NCBI RefSeq assembly: GCF_000373905.1
Contig: NZ_KB892705.1
Coordinates: forward strand, 1,877,909 to 1,941,908
Length of the DNA: 64,000 nt
Direction of reading: 5' to 3'
DNA from: Mycobacterium sp. 155
GTDB taxonomy: Bacteria > Actinomycetota > Actinomycetes > Mycobacteriales > Mycobacteriaceae
Both the position numbers and the translations under genes were made by a program. The first letter of the stretch is position 1, and the number at the start of each line of letters is the position of its first letter. A model generated the notes under the pieces. That model ran no database searches. It saw nothing but the letters and a program-made list of their open reading frames with translations, and was not told where the DNA came from. Shown piece after piece: positions 16,682 to 26,574 of this stretch.

Positions 16682-17992
16682 TCAGCCCTCGCGTGGCGGA
16701 TAGATGTCGGGCACACCGTCGTGGTCGGTATCGGCGGTCTCCAGCTGCTCGATTCGCCGGTACGCCGCGTTACGCGCGACCAGCACCAGCGCGGCCAGCA
16801 GACCTGCGATAACCGATCCCATCAGCACCGCGATCTTGACGTCGTCGTCGGCGACGCTACCGTGGGCGAACGCGAGTTCCCCGATGAGCAGCGACACGGT
16901 GAAGCCGATACCTGCCAGTAATGCCACACCGAGAACATCCCGCCAGGCCAGTCCCTCGTCCAGGCTGGCATGGGTGAATCGGGCCAGCAGATATGTGGTG
17001 CCGAACACCCCGATGGGTTTGCCGAGGACCAACCCGGCGATGACGCCCAATGTCACCGGATGCGTCAGTGCCAGGCCGAGGCCAGACCACCCGCCGACCG
17101 TCACACCCGCGGCGAAGAAAGCGAACAGCGGTACGGCGATACCGGCCGACAGCGGCCGCATACTGTGCTCGAACTGCTCGGCGGCGGCGTGGCGACCCAG
17201 GACCGGAACGGTGAACCCGAGCAGCACCCCGGCCACGGTGGCATGCACCCCGCTGGCGTGCACCAGCATCCAGGCGGCCAGCGCCAAGGGCAGCAGAATC
17301 CACCACCGCCGTATACCACGCTGCACTGCCAGGCCGAACAGGCTGATCGGGATGAGCGCGGCCGCCAGTGGACCGGGCGCCAGGTGATCGGTGTAGAAGG
17401 CGGCGATGACGATGATGGCCAGCAGATCGTCGACGACCGCCAGGGTCAGCAGGAAGATCCTCAGTGCTGACGGTAGATGGCTGGACAGCACCGCGAGCAC
17501 CGCAAGTGCGAAGGCGATGTCGGTCGCGATCGGGACCGCCCAACCGCCGAGGTTCTCCGAATGTCCGGTGCCCAGGTTGATCGCGACGAAGATCGCCGCA
17601 GGCGTGATCATGCCACCCACGGCAGCGGCAACCGGCAGGGCGGCGCGGGCCGGGTCGCGCAGGTCGCCGGCGACGAACTCGCGTTTGAGTTCCACCCCGA
17701 CGACGAAGAAGAAGATCGCAAGCAGACCATCCGCCGCCCACGCGGCCACGCTGAGGTTGAGGTGCAGAGACCCCGGCCCGATCACCAGCGCCGACAACCG
17801 GTGATAAGTCTGCGCCCACGGAGAGTTGGCCCAGATCAGCGCGGTGCCCGCGGCCACGAGCAGCAGAATGCCGCCGACGGTCTCTTTGCGCAGGATTTCG
17901 AATATCCGGCTGGCCTCGGCCCACGATCCGCTGCGGGTCAGCAGCCGGTGAGCAGCTCTGTCACGTCCACTATTCATCAGGGCGGGCTCCAT
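16682..17992 (-). CDS. nhaA: Na+/H+ antiporter NhaA
   Basis: A 436-residue membrane protein with about 11-12 helices. It has the NhaA signature: [20 protein letters not shown] early, the ion-binding Asp pair in [18 protein letters not shown], and [14 protein letters not shown] before it. It exports Na+ in exchange for protons in pH and salt balance. It sits 27 nt upstream of dxs on the same strand. I do not recall it at this place in M. tuberculosis. ATG 17977 is an alternative start. Confidence 0.93.
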   Translation of the reverse strand: MEPALMNSGRDRAAHRLLTRSGSWAEASRIFEILRKETVGGILLLVAAGTALIWANSPWAQTYHRLSALVIGPGSLHLNLSVAAWAADGLLAIFFFVVGVELKREFVAGDLRDPARAALPVAAAVGGMITPAAIFVAINLGTGHSENLGGWAVPIATDIAFALAVLAVLSSHLPSALRIFLLTLAVVDDLLAIIVIAAFYTDHLAPGPLAAALIPISLFGLAVQRGIRRWWILLPLALAAWMLVHASGVHATVAGVLLGFTVPVLGRHAAAEQFEHSMRPLSAGIAVPLFAFFAAGVTVGGWSGLGLALTHPVTLGVIAGLVLGKPIGVFGTTYLLARFTHASLDEGLAWRDVLGVALLAGIGFTVSLLIGELAFAHGSVADDDVKIAVLMGSVIAGLLAALVLVARNAAYRRIEQLETADTDHDGVPDIYPPREG

Positions 17993-18103
17993 AGGTCAGC
18001 AACAACTAGCGCCGACCAGGCTTCCCGGCACACCGTGACTCAAAATTAGCAGCAAGACCATCTACCGATACACCGGAGCACACCTGGGTCGTATGGTGCC
18101 AGG

Positions 18104-18547
18104 GTGCGTGCCGAGGACATAGCTGAGGAGTTTCCGGTTGTCGCAGCGGACGCCGACATCCTGGATGCCGCCCGCATGCTGGCCCAACACCGCCTGCCCG
18201 GGATCATGGTGACCGATGCCGCAGGACTTCCCTACGCGGTGTTGCCCGCCTCGGAAGTCGTTAGGTTCATCATTCCCCAATATGTCCAAGACGACCCGGC
18301 CCTCGCCGGCGTGCTCGACGAATCCATGGCTGACCGGATCGCCGAGAAGCTGCGTGGCAAGAGCGTGCGCGAAGTGTTGCCCAAACATCTGCTCGACGTC
18401 CCGTCCGCACGAGCAGACGACACCATCATCGAGGTAGCCGCATTGATGGCGCGACTACGCAGCCCACTGGTTGCGGTGCTCAAAGACCGGAGACTGCATG
18501 GGGTGGTCACCGCATCCCGACTACTCGAAGCGGCGCTGAGGCCCTGA
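18104..18547 (+). CDS. CBS-domain pair protein
   Basis: A 147-residue protein made of two CBS motifs: residues 1-60 ([20 protein letters not shown], then [20 protein letters not shown]) and 85-147 ([20 protein letters not shown], then [20 protein letters not shown]). CBS pairs usually bind adenine nucleotides and sense energy state. It sits 5 nt before an anion permease and probably regulates it. It matches Rv2683. Start is GTG 18104. Confidence 0.85.
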   Translation: MRAEDIAEEFPVVAADADILDAARMLAQHRLPGIMVTDAAGLPYAVLPASEVVRFIIPQYVQDDPALAGVLDESMADRIAEKLRGKSVREVLPKHLLDVPSARADDTIIEVAALMARLRSPLVAVLKDRRLHGVVTASRLLEAALRP

Positions 18548-18552
18548 CGTCG

Positions 18553-19842
18553 ATGGCTCTACTCGCAATCGCCGTTTTTGTGCTCGCCTACGCGTTGATT
18601 GCCAGCGATCGGATCAACAAGACGACGGTTGCGCTCGGCGGCGCGGCGATTGTGCTGGCATTCGGCGTGGTGGAGTCCCAGGACGCATTCTTCTCGCGGG
18701 AAACCGGCATCGACTGGGACGTCATCTTCTTGCTGTTCGGCATGATGGTCATCGTCAGCGTGCTGCGCCAGACCGGCATATTCGAGTACGTGGCGATCTG
18801 GGCGGCCAAGCGAGCCAAGGGTTCCCCGCTGCGGATCATGATCCTGCTCGTATTGGTGACCGCGATGGCGTCGGCGCTGCTGGACAACGTGACAACCGTT
18901 CTGTTGATCGCGCCGGTCACGCTCCTAATCTGCGACCGGCTGGCCATCAAGGCCGTTCCGTTCCTGATGGCCGAGGTGTTCGCTTCCAATATCGGAGGCG
19001 CTGCGACGCTGGTGGGCGACCCGCCAAACATCATCATCGGCAGCCGCGGAAATCTGACCTTCAACGATTTCCTGCTGCACATGACGCCGATCGTGATCAT
19101 TGTCGTCGCCGCTTTCATCGCTCTACTGCCACGCCTTTTCCGTGGATCATTCGAGGTTGATGCAGACCGGGTGGCCGACGTAATGGCGTTGCAAGAACGT
19201 GAGGCCATTCGCGACTCTCGCCTGTTGATCAAATGCGGTGTCGTCCTCGGCTTGGTGTTCGCGACATTCATCCTGCATTCCGCCATTCACGTCGCCCCGT
19301 CTGTGGTGGCGCTGATTGGCGCAGGCGTTCTGATCGTGATCTCGGGGTTGGAACGATCCGACTACTTGTCAGGCGTGGAGTGGGAGACGCTGCTTTTCTT
19401 CGCGGGCTTGTTCGTGATGATCGGCGCGTTGGTCAAAACAGGTACCGTCGACGCACTGGCGCGGGCAGCGACCCAGGCGACCGGCGGCAACGCGCTTCTG
19501 ACCGTGATGCTCATCCTCGGCGTCTCAGCACCGGTTTCCGGTGTTATCGACAACATTCCATACGTCGCAACCATGGCCCCTATCGTCTACGAGCTCGTTG
19601 CGTCAATGCCCGACCTGACACATCCTGACGCGCTGTGGTGGGCCTTGGCGCTGGGCGCTGATTTCGGCGGCAACCTCACAGCCATCGGTGCCAGCGCCAA
19701 TGTTGTGATGCTCGGAATCGCCCGCCGCGCAGGCACTCCCATCTCATTCTGGGAGTTCACGAGAAAAGGCGCCGTGGTAACGGTGATTTCGGTCGCGCTC
19801 TCCGGCCTGTATTTGTGGATGCGCTACTTCGTATTCGGGTGA
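18553..19842 (+). CDS. ArsB/NhaD-type anion permease
   Basis: A 429-residue membrane protein with about 11 helices of the ion-transporter superfamily (SLC13/ArsB). Typical repeats are [40 protein letters not shown] and the mirrored [17 protein letters not shown] near the end. M. tuberculosis has two related copies here (Rv2684, Rv2685, named arsA/arsB); this window has one. An arsenite, phosphate-like or carboxylate substrate cannot be told apart by sequence. It is cotranscribed with the CBS protein. Confidence 0.83.
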   Translation: MALLAIAVFVLAYALIASDRINKTTVALGGAAIVLAFGVVESQDAFFSRETGIDWDVIFLLFGMMVIVSVLRQTGIFEYVAIWAAKRAKGSPLRIMILLVLVTAMASALLDNVTTVLLIAPVTLLICDRLAIKAVPFLMAEVFASNIGGAATLVGDPPNIIIGSRGNLTFNDFLLHMTPIVIIVVAAFIALLPRLFRGSFEVDADRVADVMALQEREAIRDSRLLIKCGVVLGLVFATFILHSAIHVAPSVVALIGAGVLIVISGLERSDYLSGVEWETLLFFAGLFVMIGALVKTGTVDALARAATQATGGNALLTVMLILGVSAPVSGVIDNIPYVATMAPIVYELVASMPDLTHPDALWWALALGADFGGNLTAIGASANVVMLGIARRAGTPISFWEFTRKGAVVTVISVALSGLYLWMRYFVFG

Positions 19843-19895
19843 GCAGACGCGGCGGTCCCCGACACGCCGCAGCTCCGGTACCCCAGTGTCTGCTC
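19841..19895. terminator. Hairpin between convergent permease and methyltransferase genes
   Basis: GAGCAGAC (19841-19848) pairs with GTCTGCTC (19888-19895), and inside it GCGGCG pairs with CGCCGC. The left arm begins within the permease stop codon. The stem lies between two converging genes and may end transcription in both directions; no T-run follows. Confidence 0.4.
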
Positions 19896-19915
19896 GGCAT
19901 GGTCAGCGAGCACGG

Positions 19916-21139
19916 TCAGCGGCTCAGGACGGCAACACACTCGACATGGTGGGTGAGCGGGAACGAGTCGAACACCCGCAACTCCTCCACCGCATAGCCA
20001 TGCTTGCGATACAGACTTACATCGCGCGCGAATGACGCTGCCTCACAACCGATATGGATGACACGCGGCACTTCGGCAGCCGCCACCTGATCGATCACCT
20101 CGCGGCCCGCGCCGGTACGCGGCGGGTCGAGCACCGCCACGTCGGCACGGGCTCGCTGTGTCGACAACGCGCGCCGCACCGAGTCGGTCACCACCGACAC
20201 CCAGGGCAGGTCGGCCAGTGCAGCCCGAGCCGATCTCGATGAACCGCGCGACGTGTCCACAGTGAGGACATGTCCACTCTCCCCCACCTGTTCGGCCAGC
20301 GCGGCAGCGAAAACCCCTGCGCCGCCGTACAGATCCCACGCCGTCATACCGGGCTGCAGCTGCGCCCAGCCGGCGACCAGCTCGCTGTAGAGCGCCGAGG
20401 CATCACGATGGGCCTGCCAGAACGCCGTCACCGGCACCCGCCACACCCGGCCTCCGACGCGTTGCGTGGCTTCGTAGTCGCCTTCGATCACCCGGGTCGT
20501 GTGCTTTCGGCCGTCCTTGGCCTTGGAAGCCTTGGACTGCTCAGCGGAGGCGCGCGACGCGACCACATGGCGAACACCGTCGGAATCGAGCGCCACGTGC
20601 AGTTGCGATCCTGTAGGCCAATGCGATCCGGCCAAACCGTCGAGCAGCCCGGCCGGCAACTGGGCACAGTTCAGGTCGGTGACGAGCTCCGTGCTGTGGT
20701 AGCGGTGGAATCCGGCGGTGCCGTCAGCCGCAGTATCCAGCCGGACCCTGGTGCGCCACCCGGTGGCGCCGACCGCTCCGACGGGTTCGGCGCTGACCGA
20801 GGCATCGTCGGGCCAGTCGTATCCGCCCAGCCGCACCAGCTGATTGGCCACCACCGCGCCCTTGAGTCGCCTCGCCGCCTCGGGTTCGGCGAATGCCAGA
20901 TCGCAACAGCCCGCACCACCGACACCGGCGATCAGGCACAGCGAGTCGATCCGATCGGGCGAGGCTTCGATGACCTCGGAAGCTTCTGCGTGCCAATAGG
21001 ATCCACGCTCATCGGTAACCCGTGCCCGCACCGTCTCACCCGGTAACGCGTAACGCACGAAAACCACCCGACCCTCGTGACGCGCCACGCAGCTGCCGCC
21101 ATTGGCCGCCGCACCCGTGGTCAGGATCAGCTCGGTCAC
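19916..21139 (-). CDS. TrmA/RumA-family class I methyltransferase
   Basis: A 407-residue protein, the Rv2689c equivalent: a TRAM-like N-terminal domain (residues 1-65), a cysteine cluster, and a C-terminal SAM domain with WDLYGGAGVFAAALA and DPPRTGAGREV. The catalytic Cys is in HIGCEAASFARD. RumA-type enzymes make 5-methyluridine in tRNA or rRNA. The cysteine cluster reads C-x9-CC rather than the usual C-x5-C-x2-C, so binding of an Fe-S cluster is uncertain. The GTG at 21139 overlaps the upstream gene's stop (GTGA), which decides the start. Confidence 0.82.
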   Translation of the reverse strand: MTELILTTGAAANGGSCVARHEGRVVFVRYALPGETVRARVTDERGSYWHAEASEVIEASPDRIDSLCLIAGVGGAGCCDLAFAEPEAARRLKGAVVANQLVRLGGYDWPDDASVSAEPVGAVGATGWRTRVRLDTAADGTAGFHRYHSTELVTDLNCAQLPAGLLDGLAGSHWPTGSQLHVALDSDGVRHVVASRASAEQSKASKAKDGRKHTTRVIEGDYEATQRVGGRVWRVPVTAFWQAHRDASALYSELVAGWAQLQPGMTAWDLYGGAGVFAAALAEQVGESGHVLTVDTSRGSSRSARAALADLPWVSVVTDSVRRALSTQRARADVAVLDPPRTGAGREVIDQVAAAEVPRVIHIGCEAASFARDVSLYRKHGYAVEELRVFDSFPLTHHVECVAVLSR

Positions 21140-23208
21140 TCCAGGAATCCTCTGCGGGCATCGCCGGGAGCACTGCCCGGAGTCAGCGTGATCTTCACCC
21201 GTTCGGATGAATTGAGCTGCCAGGGAACCGATGTCACCATCACGTTCGGCATAAACAACAGCCGACCCTTGAGCCGCAGCGCACTCTGGTTGTGCAACAC
21301 CTGTTCCCACCAATGTCCGACGACGTACTCGGGTATGAACACCGTGACGACGGTGCGCGGCGACTCCTTGGTGACCCGCCTGACGTAGTCCAGTACGGGT
21401 CGGGTGATCTCGCGGTATGGCGACGCGATGACCTTGAGCGGCACGCTGATATCGCTGTCCTCCCATTGATGGACCAATGCCCGTGTCTCAGCGTCGTCGA
21501 CGCTGACGGTGATCGCTTCGAGCACGTCGGGACGGGTGGCCCTCGCATAGGCCAGCGCCCGCTTGGTCGGCAGATGCAGTTTGGACACCAGGACCACGGC
21601 ATGGTTGCGGCTCGGCAGCACGATGTCACCTGACTCGGCCTCGTCCTGGGCCTGAAGTTCACGGGCCACCGTGTCGTAGTGCTTATGGATCAGTTTCATG
21701 ACCACGAACAGCGCGCTCATCGCCAGGATCGCGATCCACGCACCGGCCAGGAACTTGGTCAGCACGACGATCACCAGCACCGTGCCGGTAGCGGTGAGTC
21801 CGATCGCGTTGATCACTCGCGAGCGCATCATGTGCAGGCGCGTCGCCCGATCGGTCTCGGTGCGCAACAGCCGGGTCCAGTGCCGCACCATGCCGATCTG
21901 GCTGAACGTGAACGACACAAACACACCGACGATGTAAAGCTGGATCAGCGCGGTCACCTCGGCCCGGAACGCCACCACGAACGCTATCGCGGCGAAGGCC
22001 AGGAACAGGATGCCGTTCGAAAAGGCAAGCCGGTCACCGCGGGTGTGCAGCTGGCGGGGCAGGAAAGAATCTTGGGCCAGGATCGAGCCGAGCACCGGGA
22101 AACCGTTGAATGCGGTGTTGGCCGCGAGCATCAGGATCAGCGCGGTCACACCTGCAATCAGATACAGGCCGATCGGGAAGTTGTGGAAGACCGCTTCGGC
22201 CAACTGCGCGACGAGGGTCTTCTGGTGGTAGTCGGCGGGCGCACCGACCAACTGCTCTGCGGGACGTTCGGCGATCTTCACCCCGGTGGCTTTGGCCAGC
22301 ACGATAATGCCCATGAGCAGGCTCACCGAGATGACACCGAGGAGCAGCAGCGTGGTGGCCGCGTTGCGCGACTTGGGTTTCTGGAACGCAGGCACACCGT
22401 TGCTGATGGCCTCGACACCGGTCAGCGCCGCCGAACCCGACGAGAACGCCCGCGCCACCAGAAAAATCAGCGCGAACCCGAGTATTTCGCCGTGCTCGGG
22501 ATTCATCTCGAAGCCGGCCGATTCGGCTTGCAGCGGGCGGTCCAGCACATAGATCTGGAACAGTCCCCAGCCCAACATGATGTACATGCCGATCATGAAT
22601 GCATAGGTCGGGATGGCGAACGCGATCCCGGACTCCCGGATGCCGCGCAGATTCATCGATGCCAGCAGGAGAATCGCGATGACGGCGATGATCACCTTGT
22701 GCTGTGCGACGAACGGTACCGCCGAGCCGATGTTCGACATCGCCGACGACATCGACACGGCCACAGTCAGCACGTAGTCGACCATGAGCGCACTGGCAAC
22801 CGTCAGTCCCGCGGTGTGACCCAGGTTGGTGGTGACCACCTCGTAGTCACCACCACCGGACGGGTAGGCATGCACGTTCTGGCGGTAACTGGCGATCACG
22901 ATGAGCATGACGCCGCCCACGGCCAGGCCGATCCACGGCGTCAGTGAATACGCGCCGAGCCCGGCCACCGACAGCACCAGGAAGACTTCCTCGGGTGCGT
23001 AGGCCACCGATGACAACGCGTCAGAGGCGAACACCGGCAGCGCGATCCGCTTGGGCAACAGGGTGTGGGAGAGTCTGTCGCTGCGGAACGGCCGCCCCAG
23101 AACGAGCCGACGAGCTGCGGTCGAAACCTTGGACACGAGTGCCAAGGGTAGGCCCACGACCCGAGAGCGGTAGCGTTCCCACTGCGCGGGTTTAGTTACA
23201 GCTTGCAT
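21136..23208 (-). CDS. APC-family amino-acid permease with large cytosolic C-terminus
   Basis: About 690 residues. The first 450 or so carry roughly 12 helices of the amino acid-polyamine-organocation family, with LPVFASDALSSVAYAPEEVF and YPSGGGDYEVVTTNLG at the first helices. The last 190 residues are soluble. It matches Rv2690c. The substrate is unknown; its place beside the K+-binding CeoB/CeoC pair hints at ion-linked transport (inference). The start is uncertain: ATG 23208, ATG 23217, or GTG 23136, which would leave room for a promoter shared with ceoB. Confidence 0.8.
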   Translation of the reverse strand: MQAVTKPAQWERYRSRVVGLPLALVSKVSTAARRLVLGRPFRSDRLSHTLLPKRIALPVFASDALSSVAYAPEEVFLVLSVAGLGAYSLTPWIGLAVGGVMLIVIASYRQNVHAYPSGGGDYEVVTTNLGHTAGLTVASALMVDYVLTVAVSMSSAMSNIGSAVPFVAQHKVIIAVIAILLLASMNLRGIRESGIAFAIPTYAFMIGMYIMLGWGLFQIYVLDRPLQAESAGFEMNPEHGEILGFALIFLVARAFSSGSAALTGVEAISNGVPAFQKPKSRNAATTLLLLGVISVSLLMGIIVLAKATGVKIAERPAEQLVGAPADYHQKTLVAQLAEAVFHNFPIGLYLIAGVTALILMLAANTAFNGFPVLGSILAQDSFLPRQLHTRGDRLAFSNGILFLAFAAIAFVVAFRAEVTALIQLYIVGVFVSFTFSQIGMVRHWTRLLRTETDRATRLHMMRSRVINAIGLTATGTVLVIVVLTKFLAGAWIAILAMSALFVVMKLIHKHYDTVARELQAQDEAESGDIVLPSRNHAVVLVSKLHLPTKRALAYARATRPDVLEAITVSVDDAETRALVHQWEDSDISVPLKVIASPYREITRPVLDYVRRVTKESPRTVVTVFIPEYVVGHWWEQVLHNQSALRLKGRLLFMPNVMVTSVPWQLNSSERVKITLTPGSAPGDARRGFLE

Positions 23209-23905
23209 GTCAGCCATCGGAGAGGACCGTCGCGTGCGTGTAGTGGTCATGGGATGCGGCCGGGTGGGCGCATCTCTCGCGGACAGCCTGGCCAGAATCG
23301 GGCACGAAGTCGCCGTCATCGACCAAGACAGCACCGCATTCCAACGGTTGTCCCCGGAGTTCCCCGGCGAGCGGGTGCTCGGCGTCGGGTTCGACCGCGA
23401 TGTGCTGTTGCGGGCCGGCATAGAGACGGCCGGGGCGTTCGCGGCGGTGTCTTCCGGCGACAACTCCAACATCATCGCGGCCCGACTGGCCCGCGAGACC
23501 TTCGGCGTCGAACGCGTCGTCGCCCGCATCTACGACGCCAAGCGCGCCGCGGTCTACGAGCGGCTCGGAATCCCGACCGTGGCCACCGTGCCGTGGACCA
23601 CCGACCGCCTGCTCGATCTGGTCACGCGCGAGAGCGAGACCACCAAGTGGCGCGATCCCTCCGGCAGCGTCGGAGTCGCCGAACTGGCGCTGCACGAGGG
23701 CTGGGCGGGGCAGAAGGTCACCGCGCTGGAGACCGCAACGAGCGGCCGGGTGGCGTTTATTTTGCGGTTCGGCACCGGTTACCTGCCCGACGCGAAAACT
23801 GTCATCCAGGCCGGCGATCAGGTGTACCTCGCCGCGGTGTCCGGCCGGATCGCAGAAGCGCTGGCCATCGCGGCACTGCCGCCCAGTGCAGACGCGGACT
23901 CGTAA
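23207..23905 (+). CDS. ceoB: TrkA-type K+ uptake regulatory protein CeoB
   Basis: A 232-residue protein with an RCK N-terminal Rossmann domain (VVVMGCGRVGASLADSL, GxGxxG) and a TrkA-C domain at about residues 140-225. Such proteins bind NAD(H) or nucleotides and gate a K+ transporter. In M. tuberculosis CeoB and CeoC (Rv2691, Rv2692) form the Trk K+ sensor pair. The open frame starts at ATG 23207, but GTG 23234 (VRVVVMGCG) fits the family N-terminus better. The 5' end faces the permease start at very short distance. ceoC follows after 37 nt. Confidence 0.9.
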   Translation: MSAIGEDRRVRVVVMGCGRVGASLADSLARIGHEVAVIDQDSTAFQRLSPEFPGERVLGVGFDRDVLLRAGIETAGAFAAVSSGDNSNIIAARLARETFGVERVVARIYDAKRAAVYERLGIPTVATVPWTTDRLLDLVTRESETTKWRDPSGSVGVAELALHEGWAGQKVTALETATSGRVAFILRFGTGYLPDAKTVIQAGDQVYLAAVSGRIAEALAIAALPPSADADS

Positions 23906-23942
23906 TGAAACGGGCCAACCACGATCGTAAGGAGGGGCGCCA

Positions 23943-24611
23943 ATGAAGGTCGCCATCGCCGGCGCCGGCGCCGTCGGCCGCTCCATCGCCCGCGAGCTGC
24001 TGGAGAACAACCACGACGTGACGTTGTTGGAGCGCAACCTCGATCACATCGACGTCGACGCCATTCCGGCGGCACACTGGTGCGTGGGCGATGCCTGTGA
24101 GATCACTATGTTGGAGTCGGTTCAGCTGGAACAGTTCGACGTGGTGATCGCGGCCACCGGTGACGACAAGGTCAATGTGGTGGTCAGCCTGCTGGCCAAG
24201 ACCGAGTTCGCGGTACCGCGCGTGGTGGCCCGGGTCAACGACCCCCGCAATGAGTGGCTGTTCGACGAGAACTGGGGTGTAGACGTCGCGGTGTCGACTC
24301 CGCGGATGCTGGCCTCACTGGTCGAAGAAGCAGTCGCCGTCGGCGACCTGGTACGGCTCATGGAATTCCGCAAGGGCCAGGCCAACCTGGTAGAGATCAC
24401 GCTCCCCCAAGACACACCCTGGGGCGGAAAGCCGGTGAAACGTCTGGACCTCCCGCGCGACGCCGCGTTGGTCACGATTCTGCGTGGCCCGCGGGTGATC
24501 GTGCCCGAATCCGACGAGCCTCTGGAAGGTGGCGACGAGCTGTTGTTCGTGACGGTCACCGAGGTCGAGGAGGAGCTACGCGCACTGCTGCTGGACCCGG
24601 CCGCGCGCTAG
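23943..24611 (+). CDS. ceoC: TrkA-type K+ uptake regulatory protein CeoC
   Basis: A 222-residue paralogue of CeoB. The Rossmann motif is VAIAGAGAVGRSIARELL right at the start, followed by the nucleotide-binding acidic end of beta 2 (VTLLERN), and a TrkA-C domain after residue 135. A strong Shine-Dalgarno (AAGGAGGGG) stands 6-7 nt before ATG 23943. Together with CeoB it likely forms a hetero-octameric gating ring for a Trk/Ktr channel encoded elsewhere. Confidence 0.92.
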   Translation: MKVAIAGAGAVGRSIARELLENNHDVTLLERNLDHIDVDAIPAAHWCVGDACEITMLESVQLEQFDVVIAATGDDKVNVVVSLLAKTEFAVPRVVARVNDPRNEWLFDENWGVDVAVSTPRMLASLVEEAVAVGDLVRLMEFRKGQANLVEITLPQDTPWGGKPVKRLDLPRDAALVTILRGPRVIVPESDEPLEGGDELLFVTVTEVEEELRALLLDPAAR

Positions 24612-24623
24612 ACGGCAAACCGC

Positions 24624-25304
24624 TCAGTCGACGCGTTCGGCGCCCTGGTACGCGTGGAGAGCATTGCGCGCGACGCGGATGGCCAGATAGGTCACAAGTG
24701 CAGCGACGGCCGTCAGCGGCCAGCCCATAGCGATTCGGGCGATACCCAGCCAGCCGGTCTGGTCGGACTGATACAGGTGCTGCTGCACCAGAAACCGCGA
24801 CGCGAACACCAACACCCAGACGACGGTGGCGATGTCGAAGGCCATGACGGCCTTACGCACATCACGCCAGGCGCGGTCGCGGGTGTTGACCCAGCCCCAG
24901 ATGTAACCGACCATCGGCCGCCGGACGAGCACTGATACGCCGAACACGACGGCCCAGAGCAACGACGTCCAGATGCCAAGCAGGAAAAAGCCTTTCGCCT
25001 CGCCCACCACATAGGCGATTAGCGCACTGATGCCAACGCCGAAGAAGCCGGAGACTGCTGGCTGAACCGAGTCACGCCGGATCAGCCGCCAGATGAGAAT
25101 CAGGGTAGCCACGACGAGCGCTGCGGCGATCGCGGGCATCAGGCCGAACAACGTGGATACCGGGACGAACACCACCACGGGCAGCGACGAGTAGATCAGG
25201 CTGCTGATTCCGCCCATCTGGTCCAGGACTGCGCGACCCCGGGCAACCGTCAGCTCAGGCTCACTCGTCGATGGTGCGGGAGCGCTGTCGTCGCTCAAGC
25301 TCAC
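24624..25304 (-). CDS. DUF3159 membrane protein
   Basis: A 226-residue integral membrane protein, matching actinobacterial DUF3159 (Rv2693c), with about six helices and QMGGISSLIYSSLPVVVFVP at the first. No catalytic motif is seen. The GTG at 25304 overlaps the stop of the OB-fold gene by GTGA, so the two are coupled; a longer open frame exists but overlaps that gene. Function unknown. Confidence 0.8.
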   Translation of the reverse strand: MSLSDDSAPAPSTSEPELTVARGRAVLDQMGGISSLIYSSLPVVVFVPVSTLFGLMPAIAAALVVATLILIWRLIRRDSVQPAVSGFFGVGISALIAYVVGEAKGFFLLGIWTSLLWAVVFGVSVLVRRPMVGYIWGWVNTRDRAWRDVRKAVMAFDIATVVWVLVFASRFLVQQHLYQSDQTGWLGIARIAMGWPLTAVAALVTYLAIRVARNALHAYQGAERVD

Positions 25305-25672
25305 TTCTGAATTTCGTAGAGCGGGTTGTAGATCGCTTTGGTGCCGTTCTCCAGCTGGCCGACGCGGCCATGCACCCGCAGGGTCCGGCCTGGTTCGATA
25401 CCGGGGATACGGCGCTGGCCCAGCCAGACCAGCGTCACCGTGTCCGAGCCGTCGAACAGCTCGGCTTTCACGCCACCGGGACAGCCCTTCCCGTTGCATT
25501 CGACGGTGCGGAGAGTCCCGACCATGGTCACCTCCTGCCCGCGGTGGCAATCGATTGCCTTCATCGCGCCGGTACTGACCGCTTCCTCACTGAGCTCTTG
25601 AACGTCGAGTTGCTCCGGGTCCTCCGTCAGGCGTCGTGTGAGCCGGCGCAGATACCCTTCGGCCGTAGCCAT
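25301..25672 (-). CDS. OB-fold nucleic-acid-binding protein
   Basis: A 123-residue protein with a helical N-terminus and an OB-fold at about residues 40-123 (GQEVTMVGTLRTVE ... LRVHGRVGQLENGTKAIYNP). It carries a C-x4-C pair, CNGKGC. It resembles the RecG-wedge/OB single-strand binding domain and matches Rv2694c. It is the first gene of a two-gene unit with the DUF3159 membrane protein. The target nucleic acid is unknown. Confidence 0.8.
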   Translation of the reverse strand: MATAEGYLRRLTRRLTEDPEQLDVQELSEEAVSTGAMKAIDCHRGQEVTMVGTLRTVECNGKGCPGGVKAELFDGSDTVTLVWLGQRRIPGIEPGRTLRVHGRVGQLENGTKAIYNPLYEIQK

Positions 25673-25806
25673 GGCCTCTCCTGACCTTTCGTGGATCCTC
25701 TGTGAATCCACCCAACCAACGCCACCGTAGACCTCTTATTGCGCGAATGCCACGCGGGGCACGGGCTGGCGCGCCGGTTCTCCGAAACGCCAGGCAGGAT
25801 CGTGTG

Positions 25807-26505
25807 ATGAGCGTCATTCTGCGAGGTGTCACCACGGTTCTGCTACCCGGAACCGGGTCCGATGACGACTATGTCTACCGGGCGTTTTCCGCCGCGTTAC
25901 ACGAGGTCGGCGCAGTGGTGTCGACACCAGTTCCGCAGCCCGACCGGCTCGTGGACGGCTATCGTGACGCCCTCGACGACGCCGCCCGGTCCGGTCCGAT
26001 CGCCGTCGGCGGGGTATCGATCGGCGCGGTGGTGGCGACAGCATGGGCACTGGCCAACCCTGCCCGAACCGTGGCCGTCCTGGCCGCACTGCCGCCGTGG
26101 ACAGGATCTCCCGACAACGCCCCTGCCGCATTACTGGCACGCCAGTCAGCTCAACTGTTGCGCCGGGACGGGCTTGCCGCCACGGTGGCTCGGATGCGTG
26201 CGTCCAGCCCACCCTGGCTGGCTGACGAGCTGACTCGGTCCTGGGTCGGACAGTGGCCGACGCTGCCCGATGCGATGGACGAGGCCGCGGGCCACCCCGC
26301 ACCCACATGCTCCGACCTGGAGCACCTGGCCGCGCCGCTGGGCGTGGTGGTCGCCACCGACGATCCCGTGCACCCGGCCGAGGTGGGCTTCGAATGGATC
26401 TCAGCGGCGCCGCGGGCGGCGCTGCGCACGGTCACTCTCGAAGCGATGGGCGCCGACACGGGCGTCCTGGGTGCGGCATGCTTGGCCGCCCTGCAAGAGG
26501 CGTGA
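25807..26505 (+). CDS. Alpha/beta hydrolase-fold protein (Rv2695 type)
   Basis: A 232-residue protein with the alpha/beta hydrolase layout: VLLPGTGSDDDYVYRAF near residues 11-27, a nucleophile elbow GGVSIGAVVATAWAL (GVSIG), and GVVVATDDPVHPAEV near the acid residue. A C-terminal His is less clear. The substrate is unknown. ATG 25807 is chosen; GTG 25804 is directly before it. Confidence 0.75.
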   Translation: MSVILRGVTTVLLPGTGSDDDYVYRAFSAALHEVGAVVSTPVPQPDRLVDGYRDALDDAARSGPIAVGGVSIGAVVATAWALANPARTVAVLAALPPWTGSPDNAPAALLARQSAQLLRRDGLAATVARMRASSPPWLADELTRSWVGQWPTLPDAMDEAAGHPAPTCSDLEHLAAPLGVVVATDDPVHPAEVGFEWISAAPRAALRTVTLEAMGADTGVLGAACLAALQEA

Positions 26506-26514
26506 AGGGCCGAG

Positions 26515-26574
26515 CTACCCGGCTGTGCCGGTTCCCACCCAGACCTACCCGGCTGTGCCCATTCCCACCCAGAC
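26515..26574. repeat. 30-bp tandem duplication between convergent genes
   Basis: Two copies of a 30-bp unit (26515-26544 and 26545-26574), starting CTACCCGGCTGTGCC, differ at two positions. A degenerate third start runs into the DUF3710 stop codon at 26575. The repeat lies entirely between the ends of two converging genes, so it does not alter a protein. It may have arisen by slippage. Confidence 0.85.

Noticed and set aside
21679..22947. 422-residue plus-strand frame opposite the APC permease
   Set aside because: Very rich in His, Gln, Arg and Asp, typical of an antisense shadow of hydrophobic codons.
26515..26574. Possible CRISPR-like repeat
   Set aside because: Two adjacent copies with no spacers; a simple tandem duplication. 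The same holds for 41208-41261.
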